A stretch of DNA of 64,000 bases. It comes from Verrucomicrobiota bacterium (lineage in GTDB: Bacteria; Verrucomicrobiota; Verrucomicrobiia; Opitutales; UBA953). Of the stretch, positions 7,700 to 16,952 are shown one piece after another. Both the position numbers and the translations under genes were made by a program. Under the pieces are notes generated by a model. It did not search any database and was not told the DNA's origin. It saw only the letters and a program-made list of their open reading frames with translations. The DNA lies in NCBI GenBank assembly GCA_003569205.1, contig BGOK01000007.1, forward strand, positions 1-64,000, written 5' to 3'. The number at the start of each line of letters is the position of its first letter. Positions within the stretch are counted from its first letter, which is position 1.

Positions 7700-8506
7700 A
7701 TGCGCGTCTTCGCCTTCACCGACCCAGCCACTGGACAAAGGGTTGCGGCCGCGCAAGACGCTACTGGGGTCTGGCGTGAAGCGATCATCAACGCGGGGCG
7801 CTTCGCCCTAACGGAGCGCGTCGTCGACCACCGCTACCCTGCCCCCGGTGCGCCCTTCACGCCGAGAGCGATCTTCTGTGCGGGCGTCAACTACGCCGAC
7901 CACGCTAAGGAATTCGGCAGCCAGCAGCAGACTCATCCGACCATCTTCATGAAGAACCCGGCGAGCGCCACGGGTTCTGGCACCGTGTTGCTACCGCGCT
8001 TTCTGCGGAGCGATGCCGTCGACTACGAAGCGGAGCTGGCCGTCGTCATCGGCCGCGATTGCCACAACGTCACGTCCGCCCAGGCCCTCGACTACGTGCT
8101 CGCCTACACGTGCGCCAACGACGTGTCTGCCCGCGACTGGCAAAAAGAATGGGGCGGCGGACAATGGTGCCGCGGTAAGTCCTTCGACACCTTCTGCCCG
8201 CTCGGCCCCTGCTTGGTGACGCCGGACGAAATCCCTGACCCGCAGCAACTGCAGGTTTCCTTCCGACTCAACGGCACGACAATGCAGTCGGCCGCGACCG
8301 CTACGATGCAGTTCTCTGTAGCCGACCTCATCGCTTTCTTAGCCGCGAGTTCCACGTTGCCCGCGGGCTCGGTCATCCTCACCGGCACACCCGCCGGCGT
8401 CGGCATGGCCCAGAAGCCCCCACGCTGGTTGCAGCCAGGCGACGTGATGGAAGTAGAAATCTCGGGCATCGGCGTGCTCCGCAACGAAGTCGGCGAAGAG
8501 GCGTAA
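7700..8506 (+). CDS. Fumarylacetoacetate hydrolase (FAH) family protein
   Basis: 268 residues. The core shows the family pattern: FCAGVNYADHAKE, FMKNPASATGSG, VDYEAELAVVIG with the metal-binding acidic residues, and the NDVSARDWQ block carrying the remaining acidic ligand and catalytic region. The end of the domain has GSVILTGTPAGVG. Proteins of this size act on acylpyruvates, oxaloacetate or 2-keto-3-deoxy-sugar acids, so annotation beyond the family is unsafe. The neighbouring oxidoreductase and PaaK-like genes would fit either aromatic or sugar-acid catabolism. The start is the ATG at 7700 with no Shine-Dalgarno. Confidence 0.9.
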   Translation: MRVFAFTDPATGQRVAAAQDATGVWREAIINAGRFALTERVVDHRYPAPGAPFTPRAIFCAGVNYADHAKEFGSQQQTHPTIFMKNPASATGSGTVLLPRFLRSDAVDYEAELAVVIGRDCHNVTSAQALDYVLAYTCANDVSARDWQKEWGGGQWCRGKSFDTFCPLGPCLVTPDEIPDPQQLQVSFRLNGTTMQSAATATMQFSVADLIAFLAASSTLPAGSVILTGTPAGVGMAQKPPRWLQPGDVMEVEISGIGVLRNEVGEEA

Positions 8507-8567
8507 GTTAAACGGTTGTCTATTTTGCCTACTGGACGAATCCCGTTAGGCTGGAGTCCGCTTCACC

Positions 8568-9800
8568 ATGCCTAGCTCAACCCTATCCTCGCCTGCGACT
8601 AGCCCGACTACTTGGTCGGCCACGCTCGCGCAGACGCGGGACGTGCCATTCTACGAGCAGACGGACTGGGCAGAGGCCTTGGCAAACGCCGAGTTTAACT
8701 TGGCCAACCTCCCGCGCTTGAGCAAACAAGAGCTCCGCGACCACTCTCCCGCAGGCTTCCTGCCACGCGGCTACTCGCTGCCTAAGCTGGCCGCAGATGG
8801 CCTCATCGAAGAAGAAAGCACTTCGGGGACCTCAGGCGCCAGCGTTCACGTCATCTTTGGGCGAACGTGGTGGGCCGAACAGGAAGCCCGCGCCCTCCAG
8901 CAGAACCCCTTCATCCGGGCACTCCTAGCCGCCGAGCCGGCCGCCCGCCGAGCCGTGTTCACAACGCCCGGCTGCAGTGGCGTCAGCTGTTTCGCTCGCT
9001 GGCTCAACGTCGAACAACGCACGCTCGGCTCGACGCTTTACGTCAACCAAGAGCGTATCCCCTTCAGCCTGCCGGACGCCAAACTCGCCAAGATGGCGGA
9101 AGAAACGGCCATGTGGGCACCGACGTTCCTTGATGTCGACCCCGTGCACGGGATGTGGTTTGCGTTGTATTGTGAGCGCCATGGACTGCGCTTCCCGTCG
9201 CTCCGCTTCATTCTCACGAGTTACGAATATACCAGTGTGCTCCATCGTCGCATCATGGAACGCGTTTTCGGGGTGCCGGTGATCAACCTCTACGGGTCCA
9301 GCGAAACCGGACACCTGCTGATTGAAGCAGACGCGGGTACTTCCGTCCCAAGCACGCAGACCGCCACGCTGGAACTCGTCGACGGCGACACCCGCGGCGT
9401 CGGCCAATTCCTGGTGACTACCCACACCAACCCGTACCTGCCACTCTTACGTTACGCCATCGGCGACTACGCCGAACAGACCAACAGCGGCTACATCGTC
9501 CATGGGCGCGTCCGCGATGCCTTGCGTCGCACCGATGGATCGGTGGCAACCACCCGCCAAGTCGATGCCCTGTTTGCGGATCTGGGGGATGTCGCCCACT
9601 ACCAGCTCCGCCAGCATAGCGACGGCCGCTTGGAACTCTTTTTAATGCCTGTGCAAGCCGGCGACGAACTCACCGCCACCGCCGCCCTCCTGCGGTCACG
9701 CCTCTCCGCTCTCCTCGGCACCGAGGTCGCTTTGCGTACCGACGTCCTAATCGCCCCTGAGGACTCCGGGAAGTTCCGCCTGACCGTCCGGTTAGCCTGA
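8568..9800 (+). CDS. PaaK-like adenylate-forming enzyme (AMP-binding superfamily)
   Basis: 410 residues, close to phenylacetate-CoA ligase in size and layout. The phosphate-binding motif STSGTSG lies near residues 85-91, the acyl-binding/adenylation motif YGSSETG near 243-249, then YAIGDYAE and GRVRDALRR leading into a small C-terminal domain whose last residues include SGKFRLT, where the catalytic lysine of the family would sit. It probably activates a carboxylic acid to an acyl-adenylate and perhaps to a CoA thioester. No paa or other aromatic degradation genes are nearby, so it may act in an unrelated biosynthetic step. Confidence 0.82.
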   Translation: MPSSTLSSPATSPTTWSATLAQTRDVPFYEQTDWAEALANAEFNLANLPRLSKQELRDHSPAGFLPRGYSLPKLAADGLIEEESTSGTSGASVHVIFGRTWWAEQEARALQQNPFIRALLAAEPAARRAVFTTPGCSGVSCFARWLNVEQRTLGSTLYVNQERIPFSLPDAKLAKMAEETAMWAPTFLDVDPVHGMWFALYCERHGLRFPSLRFILTSYEYTSVLHRRIMERVFGVPVINLYGSSETGHLLIEADAGTSVPSTQTATLELVDGDTRGVGQFLVTTHTNPYLPLLRYAIGDYAEQTNSGYIVHGRVRDALRRTDGSVATTRQVDALFADLGDVAHYQLRQHSDGRLELFLMPVQAGDELTATAALLRSRLSALLGTEVALRTDVLIAPEDSGKFRLTVRLA

Positions 9801-9886
9801 ACCGAGCACCCAAGGCAAAAAGTGGCGTTTTGTCGCTTCTGGCTGGAAAACCGCCCGAAGAACGCCCAAGGTGGCTTTTTATATCG

Positions 9887-10756
9887 ATGGAAGTCTATAT
9901 CGACGGAAAGTTTTATCCTAAGGCCGAAGCCAAAATCTCGGTCTTTGACCACGGTTTCCTCTACGGAGACGGCATCTTCGAGGGCATCCGCCTCTACCAA
10001 GGCTGTGTCTTCCGCCTCGACGAACACCTCGAGCGCCTCGAGATGTCAGCCAAGGCCATCTGCCTGACGATGCCCTGGACCCGCCAGCAGATTGCCGACA
10101 TCGTCTGCGAATCCTGTCGGCGCAACAACCTGACCGACGGCTACATCCGCCTCGTCGTCTCACGCGGCTACGGTGACCTAGGCCTCTCGCCCAAAAACTG
10201 CCCGACCCCGTCGATCATTTGCATCGCGGACACCATCAAACTCTACCCCGAGGAACTCTACACCACGGGCATGAAGATCATCACCTCGCCGACGCGCCGC
10301 ATCAGCCCAGCCGCGTTGCCACCGATGATTAAGTCGCTGAATTACCTGAATAACATCATGGCCAAGATTGAAGCCCAGCAGCATGGCTTCCACGAGTGCC
10401 TGATGCTCAATGAACAGGGGTACGTCTCTGAGTGCACCGGCGACAACGTCTTCCTCATCCATAAGGGCCGCCTCATCACGCCGGCCTCGCATACCGGGGC
10501 TCTCGTCGGCATCACCCGCCAAGTCGCACTCGAAGTTGCCGCCGCCCTCGGCATCCCGACCGTGGAGACCAACATCACCCGTTACGACGTCTGGAACGCC
10601 GACGAATGTTTCCTCACGGGCACTGCCGCCGAGGTCATCCCCGTCATTGAAGTCGACGCCCGTACCATCGGTACCGGTAAGCCTGGCCCGCTCACGGCCA
10701 AGATTCTCGCCGAGTTCCGCAAGAAGGCTTCCCGCGAAGGCGCGATGATCCGCTAA
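9887..10756 (+). CDS. ilvE: Branched-chain amino acid aminotransferase (class IV PLP enzyme)
   Basis: 289 residues. It interconverts Leu, Ile and Val with their 2-keto acids in the cytoplasm. The N-terminus MEVYIDGKFYP, the segment SVFDHGFLYGDGIFEGIR, the PLP lysine region KSLNYLNN and the later ECTGDNVF and TGTAAEVIPV blocks are typical of IlvE. The start is the ATG at 9887, matching the family N-terminus; an upstream TTG would add 19 unlikely residues. Class IV members include D-amino acid transaminase, but the overall text resembles IlvE more. It is followed after 36 bases by the ABC exporter pair. Confidence 0.92.
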   Translation: MEVYIDGKFYPKAEAKISVFDHGFLYGDGIFEGIRLYQGCVFRLDEHLERLEMSAKAICLTMPWTRQQIADIVCESCRRNNLTDGYIRLVVSRGYGDLGLSPKNCPTPSIICIADTIKLYPEELYTTGMKIITSPTRRISPAALPPMIKSLNYLNNIMAKIEAQQHGFHECLMLNEQGYVSECTGDNVFLIHKGRLITPASHTGALVGITRQVALEVAAALGIPTVETNITRYDVWNADECFLTGTAAEVIPVIEVDARTIGTGKPGPLTAKILAEFRKKASREGAMIR

Positions 10757-10792
10757 GGCCGTCCTTCCGGGCTTAAACCCGGAAACTGCCGC

Positions 10793-12622
10793 ATGTCCAC
10801 CGCACCCGATTCAACGCAGACGAACGCGACGGCACCGACGTTGCGCCGCCTGCTGAGCATCGCTTGGTCGCACCGTACGGACTGCCTCCAGTTACTGGGG
10901 CTGCAGCTTATCTTGGTCGTCTTTACGGTCGCGGTTTTTGTCCTCACGGGCATTGCGATCGACTTCATCCGCCACTGTGCGGATGCGAACGTCCCGGCCC
11001 CATCGTTACCGTTCTTCATTCCGAAAGATAGCGATAACGTCGCCACCCTCTGGTGGCTATCGGGTGGCATCATCGTCATCGCTCTCCTGCGCGCTGCCCT
11101 CTCTTACGTCTTTGGCCTCGTCTCGGTGCATTTCATGCACGGGCGCATCGTGGTCAACCTCCGCGCCCAGGTCTTCGCCAAGCTTCAACAGCTGAGCTTC
11201 CGCTTCTTCGACTCCAACGCCAGCGGCTCCATCATCAACCGCGTCACCTCCGACGCCCACTCGGTCCGCATCTTCATCGAAGGCGTGCTCCTGCAGTTGG
11301 CCATCATCACCGTGACGCTGATTGTTTGCTCGGTCTATATGTTCCGCACCGATTGGCGCCTCACGCTCGCCTGCCTCTCGGTGCTGCCCATTCAAATTTG
11401 GTTCGCCGTCCGCTTCTCCCAGAAAGTCCGGCCGGCCTACGAGGAGAACCGGGACCTCATGGACCGCATGGTCTTAGGTTTCTCCGAAAACGTCCAAGGC
11501 ATCCAAGTCGTTAAAGGCTTCTCGCTCGAGAGCCGCGTCCTCGGTCGCTTTGCAGGCTGGAGCGAGGATATCCGCGTGCAGAAGCGCAAGGTCTTCGGCG
11601 AGATTGCCCTCTTCTGGCCGGTCATCGATGGGCTCAATCGCTTATCGATGATCATTCTGCTGGGCTACGGCGGCTGGATGGTGATGCAGGGGCAAATCTC
11701 CTTGGGCACCGGGCTCGTGACCTTCGCTGGTCTGCTCCAGCAGTTCGCCACGCAAGTAACCACCGTGGCCTCCGTGGTCGACAACGCGCAGGTCTCGCTG
11801 GCGGGCGCCAAGCGGATCTTCGAAATTCTCGACACTGATCCGGGCGTGGCTTCGCAGCCCTATGCCCGTTCGCCCGGCCGCTTCCTGGGCCGTGTGACTT
11901 TCGATAATGTGTCTTTCGAGTACAACGAGAATGCCACCGTACTGAAGGACGTGAACTTCGTGGCCGAGCCCGGCCGATGCATCGCCATCGCTGGAGCCAC
12001 GGGGGCGGGCAAGTCCGCGCTCCTTTCGCTCATCCCACGCTTCTACGACCCCCGCCACGGCCGCGTGCTACTGGACGGGCATGACGTACGCACGCTGCCG
12101 CTGCAGAAGCTCCGCCAGCAGGTTGGGATGGTCTTCCAGGAAAACTTCCTCTTCTCGAACACGATTGCGGCGAACATCGCCTTCGGCCATCCCGACGCCA
12201 GTCAGGAGCGTATCGAACGCGCGGCCAAGATTGCCGGCGCCCACGACTTCATCCTGGCCTTCCCCGAGGGCTACGAGACGTTCCTCGGGGAAGGCGGCGT
12301 CAACCTCTCCGGCGGCCAACGCCAGCGCCTCGCCATCGCGCGGGCCCTCTTACTGGAGCCGACCGTCCTGCTACTCGACGACCCGACCTCGGCCATCGAT
12401 GCCGAGACCGAGAAGGAAATCATGGAAGCGATGGAGGCAGCCATGGAGGGGCGCACGACCTTCATCGTGGCGCACCGCCTGAGCACCCTGCGTCGGGCCG
12501 ACCTCGTCCTCGTGTTCGATCGGGGGCGGCTGATTCAGCAAGGCACCCACGCACAACTCATGGCGGAAGATGGACACTACCGGCGTGCCATCCTCATCCA
12601 ATCGGAAGGAGCCCAGCCATGA
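10793..12622 (+). CDS. ABC exporter half-transporter, first subunit (degenerate ATPase site)
   Basis: 609 residues: an N-terminal six-helix ABC membrane domain (about 30-330) fused to a nucleotide-binding domain. The Walker A motif GATGAGKS lies near 401-408, the signature LSGGQ near 505, and Walker B reads LLLDDP, with Asp in place of the catalytic Glu. That pattern is characteristic of the catalytically weak site in heterodimeric exporters. The next gene, overlapping by four bases, encodes the partner with an intact Walker B but a changed signature (LSLGQ). The two altered motifs would meet in the same composite site, so the pair probably forms one heterodimer. The substrate, lipid or drug, is unknown. 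Confidence 0.93.
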   Translation: MSTAPDSTQTNATAPTLRRLLSIAWSHRTDCLQLLGLQLILVVFTVAVFVLTGIAIDFIRHCADANVPAPSLPFFIPKDSDNVATLWWLSGGIIVIALLRAALSYVFGLVSVHFMHGRIVVNLRAQVFAKLQQLSFRFFDSNASGSIINRVTSDAHSVRIFIEGVLLQLAIITVTLIVCSVYMFRTDWRLTLACLSVLPIQIWFAVRFSQKVRPAYEENRDLMDRMVLGFSENVQGIQVVKGFSLESRVLGRFAGWSEDIRVQKRKVFGEIALFWPVIDGLNRLSMIILLGYGGWMVMQGQISLGTGLVTFAGLLQQFATQVTTVASVVDNAQVSLAGAKRIFEILDTDPGVASQPYARSPGRFLGRVTFDNVSFEYNENATVLKDVNFVAEPGRCIAIAGATGAGKSALLSLIPRFYDPRHGRVLLDGHDVRTLPLQKLRQQVGMVFQENFLFSNTIAANIAFGHPDASQERIERAAKIAGAHDFILAFPEGYETFLGEGGVNLSGGQRQRLAIARALLLEPTVLLLDDPTSAIDAETEKEIMEAMEAAMEGRTTFIVAHRLSTLRRADLVLVFDRGRLIQQGTHAQLMAEDGHYRRAILIQSEGAQP

Positions 12623-14430
12623 GCCAGCCCTCCCGCCTCGAGATCGCTGTCCGCCGGATTCGCCCCGACGAGGAAGAACCCGACCGCCTCCCGTTGCGCT
12701 GGTCGACCATCGCCCGCCTGCTGGCCTTCACGGAAGCCCACCGCGGCCAACGCAACGCCCTGCTCTGGCTCTGCGCCTTCCGGGCTTTGGCCTTACCGTT
12801 GCTAGCCTGGCTGGTCGGGTACATCATTAAAGGCCCGATCTCCGCGGGCGACGGCGTCGGCACCGCCGAATGGCTCCTGCTCTTTTTGGGCGCCGTCATC
12901 GTTGCCGACATCGCCCTCTACTGGCGCATCCGCCTAGCCCACCAGATTGGCGAGGCCGTGCTGCGCGACCTCCGCGACAAGCTGATGAAGCATTTGCTGA
13001 CCCAGCCCTTGTCGTTCTTCCACGGCCGAAGCCACGGAAGCCTCATCAGCCGCATGATCTCGGACATCGAGGCCATGCGAAACGGCATCCAGAACAACTT
13101 CTTCATCACCGTCGTCTCCATCGGCCAGATGACCTGTGCCGCCGGGCTGATGCTCTGGGTGAACCCGCAGCTCTTCTTGGTCCTGCTGGCCATCGTGCCC
13201 GGCCTACTGCTCATCCATGGCTTCTTCCGTGGTAAGATCCTCCAGGCCTCGCGCATCCAACAAGAAAGCTTCTCGCGCGTCACCTCAGCGCTGGCCGAAA
13301 CCGTCCAAGGTATCCGCGTCACCCAAGGCTTCGCACGGGAAGATACGAACGCTGGTATCTTCTCCCGTCTGGTCCACACGCTAGCCGGCAATGTGGTTAA
13401 GACCGCTAGCCTCAGCGCGCTTTATCTGCCGCTGCTCGAACTCAACTCCCAAGGCTTCTTGGCGGCCCTCGTTGGCGTCGGCGGCTGGGCGGCGCTTTCC
13501 GGTGGCAGCACTGGCCTCGGCGACCTCCTGACGTTCTTCTTCCTGGCCGACTTGTTCTTCTCGCCGATCACCATCATCGGAATGCAGCTTTCCGAAGCCA
13601 CTTTGGCGATGGCCGGTGCCGAACGCTATTTCCGCCTACTCGACACGGCCCCCGCGTGGTCTGACGCCCCCACCGCCAAGGAATGCCCACCCCTCAAGGG
13701 CAAGGTGGAGTTCCAGGACGTCACCTTCTCCTACCTCCCTGGCCAGCGCGTGCTGCACGGGGTTTCGTTTGTTGCCCAACCGGGCCAAGTCATCGCACTC
13801 GTCGGCCACACGGGCTCCGGTAAGTCGACCATCATCGGACTGCTGGCGAAGTTTCAGCTCCCCGACTCTGGCGGCATCCGCCTCGACGACCTTGACCTCA
13901 CCGAGATTCAGCAAATTTCCCTGCGCCGCCAAACGGGTTTCGTCTTCCAGCAGAACTTCCTCTTCGCGGGCACCATCGCCGAGAATGTGAAGTCCGCGCG
14001 GCCGGATGCAACCGACGAGGAAGTCCGCCAGGCCTTCCGCGACCTCGACTGCCTCGACCTCATTGAAGCCCTCCCGGGCGGCATCCATACGCAGTGTTCG
14101 GAGAAAGGCCGCGGGCTTTCGCTCGGCCAGCAGCAGCTGGTGGCCTTCGCCCGCGCACTCATGGCCAACCCCCGCATCCTCGTGCTGGACGAAGCCACCA
14201 GCGCCGTCGACACCTTGACCGAATCTCGTCTGCAGTTGGCGCTCGCTCGCTTAATGAAGGGTCGCACCAGCTTCGTCGTCGCTCACCGACTCAGTACCAT
14301 TCGCAAAGCCGACCAAGTCCTCGTGATGGACCAAGGCCGAATCGTCGAACGGGGGACGCACAACGAGCTCGTCGCCGTCAACGGTGCCTACGCCTCACTG
14401 CACCGCGACTTCCTCAGTTCGACGAACTGA
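12619..14430 (+). CDS. ABC exporter half-transporter, second subunit
   Basis: 603 residues with an N-terminal transmembrane domain and a C-terminal ATPase. Walker A GHTGSGKS is near 396-403, the signature is LSLGQ instead of LSGGQ near 500, and Walker B LVLDEATSAVD retains the catalytic Glu; the switch His is in VVAHRLS. It overlaps the first subunit gene (ATGA), and a GGAAGGAG Shine-Dalgarno about ten bases ahead of the ATG is one of the clearest in the window, consistent with coupled, balanced expression. It is likely an inner-membrane exporter subunit of the MdlB/TM288 type. The stop lies three bases from the convergent broken membrane-protein gene. Confidence 0.93.
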   Translation: MSQPSRLEIAVRRIRPDEEEPDRLPLRWSTIARLLAFTEAHRGQRNALLWLCAFRALALPLLAWLVGYIIKGPISAGDGVGTAEWLLLFLGAVIVADIALYWRIRLAHQIGEAVLRDLRDKLMKHLLTQPLSFFHGRSHGSLISRMISDIEAMRNGIQNNFFITVVSIGQMTCAAGLMLWVNPQLFLVLLAIVPGLLLIHGFFRGKILQASRIQQESFSRVTSALAETVQGIRVTQGFAREDTNAGIFSRLVHTLAGNVVKTASLSALYLPLLELNSQGFLAALVGVGGWAALSGGSTGLGDLLTFFFLADLFFSPITIIGMQLSEATLAMAGAERYFRLLDTAPAWSDAPTAKECPPLKGKVEFQDVTFSYLPGQRVLHGVSFVAQPGQVIALVGHTGSGKSTIIGLLAKFQLPDSGGIRLDDLDLTEIQQISLRRQTGFVFQQNFLFAGTIAENVKSARPDATDEEVRQAFRDLDCLDLIEALPGGIHTQCSEKGRGLSLGQQQLVAFARALMANPRILVLDEATSAVDTLTESRLQLALARLMKGRTSFVVAHRLSTIRKADQVLVMDQGRIVERGTHNELVAVNGAYASLHRDFLSSTN

Positions 14431-14433
14431 GGC

Positions 14434-15553
14434 TTACTTACTGGGTGACTTGAGGTCTGGAACCGCTGGCACAGCAACGGGCGGCACGGTATTCCGCTTC
14501 ACTTCTGCCGCCTGGGCCATCCGCACGACATCCGTGTAGTCGTAATCGAAGGCATACGCCTGACCCGTCTTCACCGGGTCTGGTAGGTAAAACTGCCCGA
14601 AGGGCGATTGGCGCACCACGGAGATGGTGCAAAACTGATAAGGGGCATGCGACGCGCGGGCCGCGGCCGTGGTGGCGCCCTGTTGTTCCAACGTTAAGGT
14701 GATCGCCTTTAAAGCTCCGGCGCAGTCGTCACCGCTCCACGCTCTCCACCAAAACGCACGACGCAGACACCCTTGGGGTCGGCGCCGACGACAAAATTCC
14801 ACTTTCCAACGCCCGCGATGGGCATGGCATCCTCGGGCGACCGCTCATCGGGCGGCATTAAGACGAGTACGCGGCGGACTGGGCCACCACGGTTACCAGG
14901 GTAGTTAAAGCGCTTGCGCCAGAGGGGCCAAAAACGTCGACCTACATCATCCAGGACCTCGAGCCCCCCGGGGCCATCCACGACCAGGTAAGATTCCTTA
15001 AGCGACTTGACCTCATCCGGCGAAAGCGTCGGCGCCTCGGCCCCGGGCGACGCTGCGGAGCTTCGTTGGCGGGGACAGGGGCGGAAGCGAAGAGCACCAC
15101 CTCGACGGGGCCAGCAACCCGATAGTCCACCCAATCAATAAAGCCGTAAGGGACGGCCGTCATCGCGGCAGCCAGCGCCGCGCCAGCGAAGATTGATCGA
15201 CCCAAGGGCTGGGCGGCCGCCAAAGCCGCCAGCAAGGCCCCACCGGAGAAACCAGCGGCGTGGATGGCGATAGCGGTGCCGATGTTCCAGCGGGCCAAGG
15301 CATAGTCCTCGGCATCTCCCGACCACTGGACATAATAAAGTTTGGCGATGGCCCAGAGCACACCCAGCAACGCACCAAGCAAAGGAGCGAAGCGGGCACC
15401 GAGTCGCTCATAAGGGCGCGTCGCCAAGGTCGAAACGATGGCCGCCACCATCCCGCCAAAGAAGGCGCCCTTTACCGAAGCCACCCCAGTGAAGGAAGCC
15501 GCGAGGATCAGGAAGCCCCAAGTGAACCAATAGGTTCGGCCGTAGTTTTTCAT
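14434..15553 (-). pseudogene. Membrane protein of unknown function, split over three reading frames
   Basis: Three partial frames on the minus strand read as one protein when two single bases are restored. The first part (start 15553, MKNYGRTYWFTWG) has several hydrophobic helices with Gly/Ala-rich segments. After a shift near 15045-15065 the second frame continues (TLSPDEVKSLKESYLVVDG, then KWNFVVGADPKGV). After a second shift near 14730-14745 the third frame carries on (WSGDDCAGALKAITL to DLKSPSK, stop at 14434). Both shifts behave as a missing base. The repaired product would be about 370 residues: a membrane N-terminus and a soluble C-terminus. The start overlaps the glgC stop by four bases, suggesting an intact operon originally. 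I do not recognise the family. Confidence 0.65.
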
Positions 15554-16845
15554 TCGCCGACGACCGTGCCCGGCGGAACGACCGCGCCCTTCTTGACCAC
15601 AATGACGCCGTCACGGACAAATAACGATTCGCTTTCCCACTTTTCAGGTAAGCCTATCGGAGAAAGGCGGCAACCTGCACCGATTCGCGCGTTCTTATCG
15701 ATGATGGCGTTGCGGATGACGCAGTTCGGACCGACGCCAATGTCCGGGCGACCAAGGGCATGATTCTTAGCCAAGTCATGCGGGCGCTCAAAAGCATCCG
15801 CGCCCATCATCACGACGTTCTCGAGACGAGAGCCGCCACGCACGACCGAACGAACGCCAATGACGCAACGGGTGATCTCCGAATCATCGACGATTGCGCC
15901 GTCAGCCATCAGCACACGGTGGGCCTTACAACCGTTCAGCTTAGCGGTCGGCAGGTAACGGGCGTGGGTATAGACTGGATTGGCACCGTCAAAGAAATCG
16001 AACGGCGGCACCGGGTCGGTCAGCGTGAGGTTACACTCCCAGAAGGAGCCCACCGTACCGATGTCCTCCCAATAGCCATCGAAAACATAGCCCATCATAC
16101 GCTTCGTCTTCAGGAGGCCAGGGATGACTTCCTTACCAAAGTCGGTCTGGGCAGGGTCAGCCAGGGCTTCACGCATCACGCGGCCAGAGAACAGGTAAAT
16201 CCCCATTGAAGCTAGGCAATAAGGGCGTTCGGACTGGTCGGCCAGACGGGCGCGGGCATTGCCACCGAGGACGAGGGACTTGATGACCTCGGGGTCCGTC
16301 GGCTTCTCGACGAATTCCGAAACGCAGAGGTCGGGATTAACGCGCATCACGCCGAGGGCGGAAACTTGGTCGGAGGGCATGGCCTTCGCGGCGATCGTCA
16401 CGTCGGCAGCCGATTCGATATGCTGACGGACGAGGTCGGCGAAATCTAGGCGGTAGAGCTGATCGCCTGAGAGGATGAGCACCAAGTCCTCGTCTTTCAG
16501 GTTATAGTGGTGGAGATTCTGGCGGACCGCGTCGGCGGTGCCTTGATACCACGACTCTTTGTCGCCGGTCTGCTCGGCAGCGAGGATGTCAACAAACCCG
16601 CGGCCGAAGCCGTCAAACTTATAGGTCTGCTGAATGTGTTTGTGCAGGGATGCCGTGTTAAACTGAGTCAGGACGAAAATCTGATTAAACCCCGAATTCA
16701 GGCAGTTACTGATCGGGATGTCGACCAAGCGGTAGTTACCCGCCAGCGGCACCGCCGGCTTGCAGCGATCCTTGGTCAGAGGGTAAAGGCGGGAACCCCG
16801 GCCGCCGCCCATGATGATACTGATGACTCGAGGAAGGGTGTGCAT
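15550..16845 (-). CDS. glgC: Glucose-1-phosphate adenylyltransferase
   Basis: 431 residues. It forms ADP-glucose from ATP and glucose 1-phosphate for glycogen synthesis. The N-terminal nucleotidyltransferase domain has GGGRGSRLYPLT followed by DRCKPAVPLAG; GDQLYRLDF supplies the catalytic aspartate region and FVEKPTDP the sugar-phosphate loop. The C-terminal part is a left-handed beta-helix (RIGAGCRLSPIG) that normally binds allosteric effectors. The start at 16845 matches the family N-terminus. No other glg gene is in the window. The minus-strand partner gene starts within its stop codon. The leader ACTCCTGCC is pyrimidine-rich with no Shine-Dalgarno. Confidence 0.94.
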   Translation of the reverse strand: MHTLPRVISIIMGGGRGSRLYPLTKDRCKPAVPLAGNYRLVDIPISNCLNSGFNQIFVLTQFNTASLHKHIQQTYKFDGFGRGFVDILAAEQTGDKESWYQGTADAVRQNLHHYNLKDEDLVLILSGDQLYRLDFADLVRQHIESAADVTIAAKAMPSDQVSALGVMRVNPDLCVSEFVEKPTDPEVIKSLVLGGNARARLADQSERPYCLASMGIYLFSGRVMREALADPAQTDFGKEVIPGLLKTKRMMGYVFDGYWEDIGTVGSFWECNLTLTDPVPPFDFFDGANPVYTHARYLPTAKLNGCKAHRVLMADGAIVDDSEITRCVIGVRSVVRGGSRLENVVMMGADAFERPHDLAKNHALGRPDIGVGPNCVIRNAIIDKNARIGAGCRLSPIGLPEKWESESLFVRDGVIVVKKGAVVPPGTVVGE

Positions 16846-16952
16846 GGCAGGAGTAATACGGGCAGTCTCGCCCCTCCCAGAAACCGCCTCAAGCGAAAAG
16901 CCAGAATGGCGGCTTGAAGACGGACCAGTGGCAGGTTTGCTTCGACCCCTGC

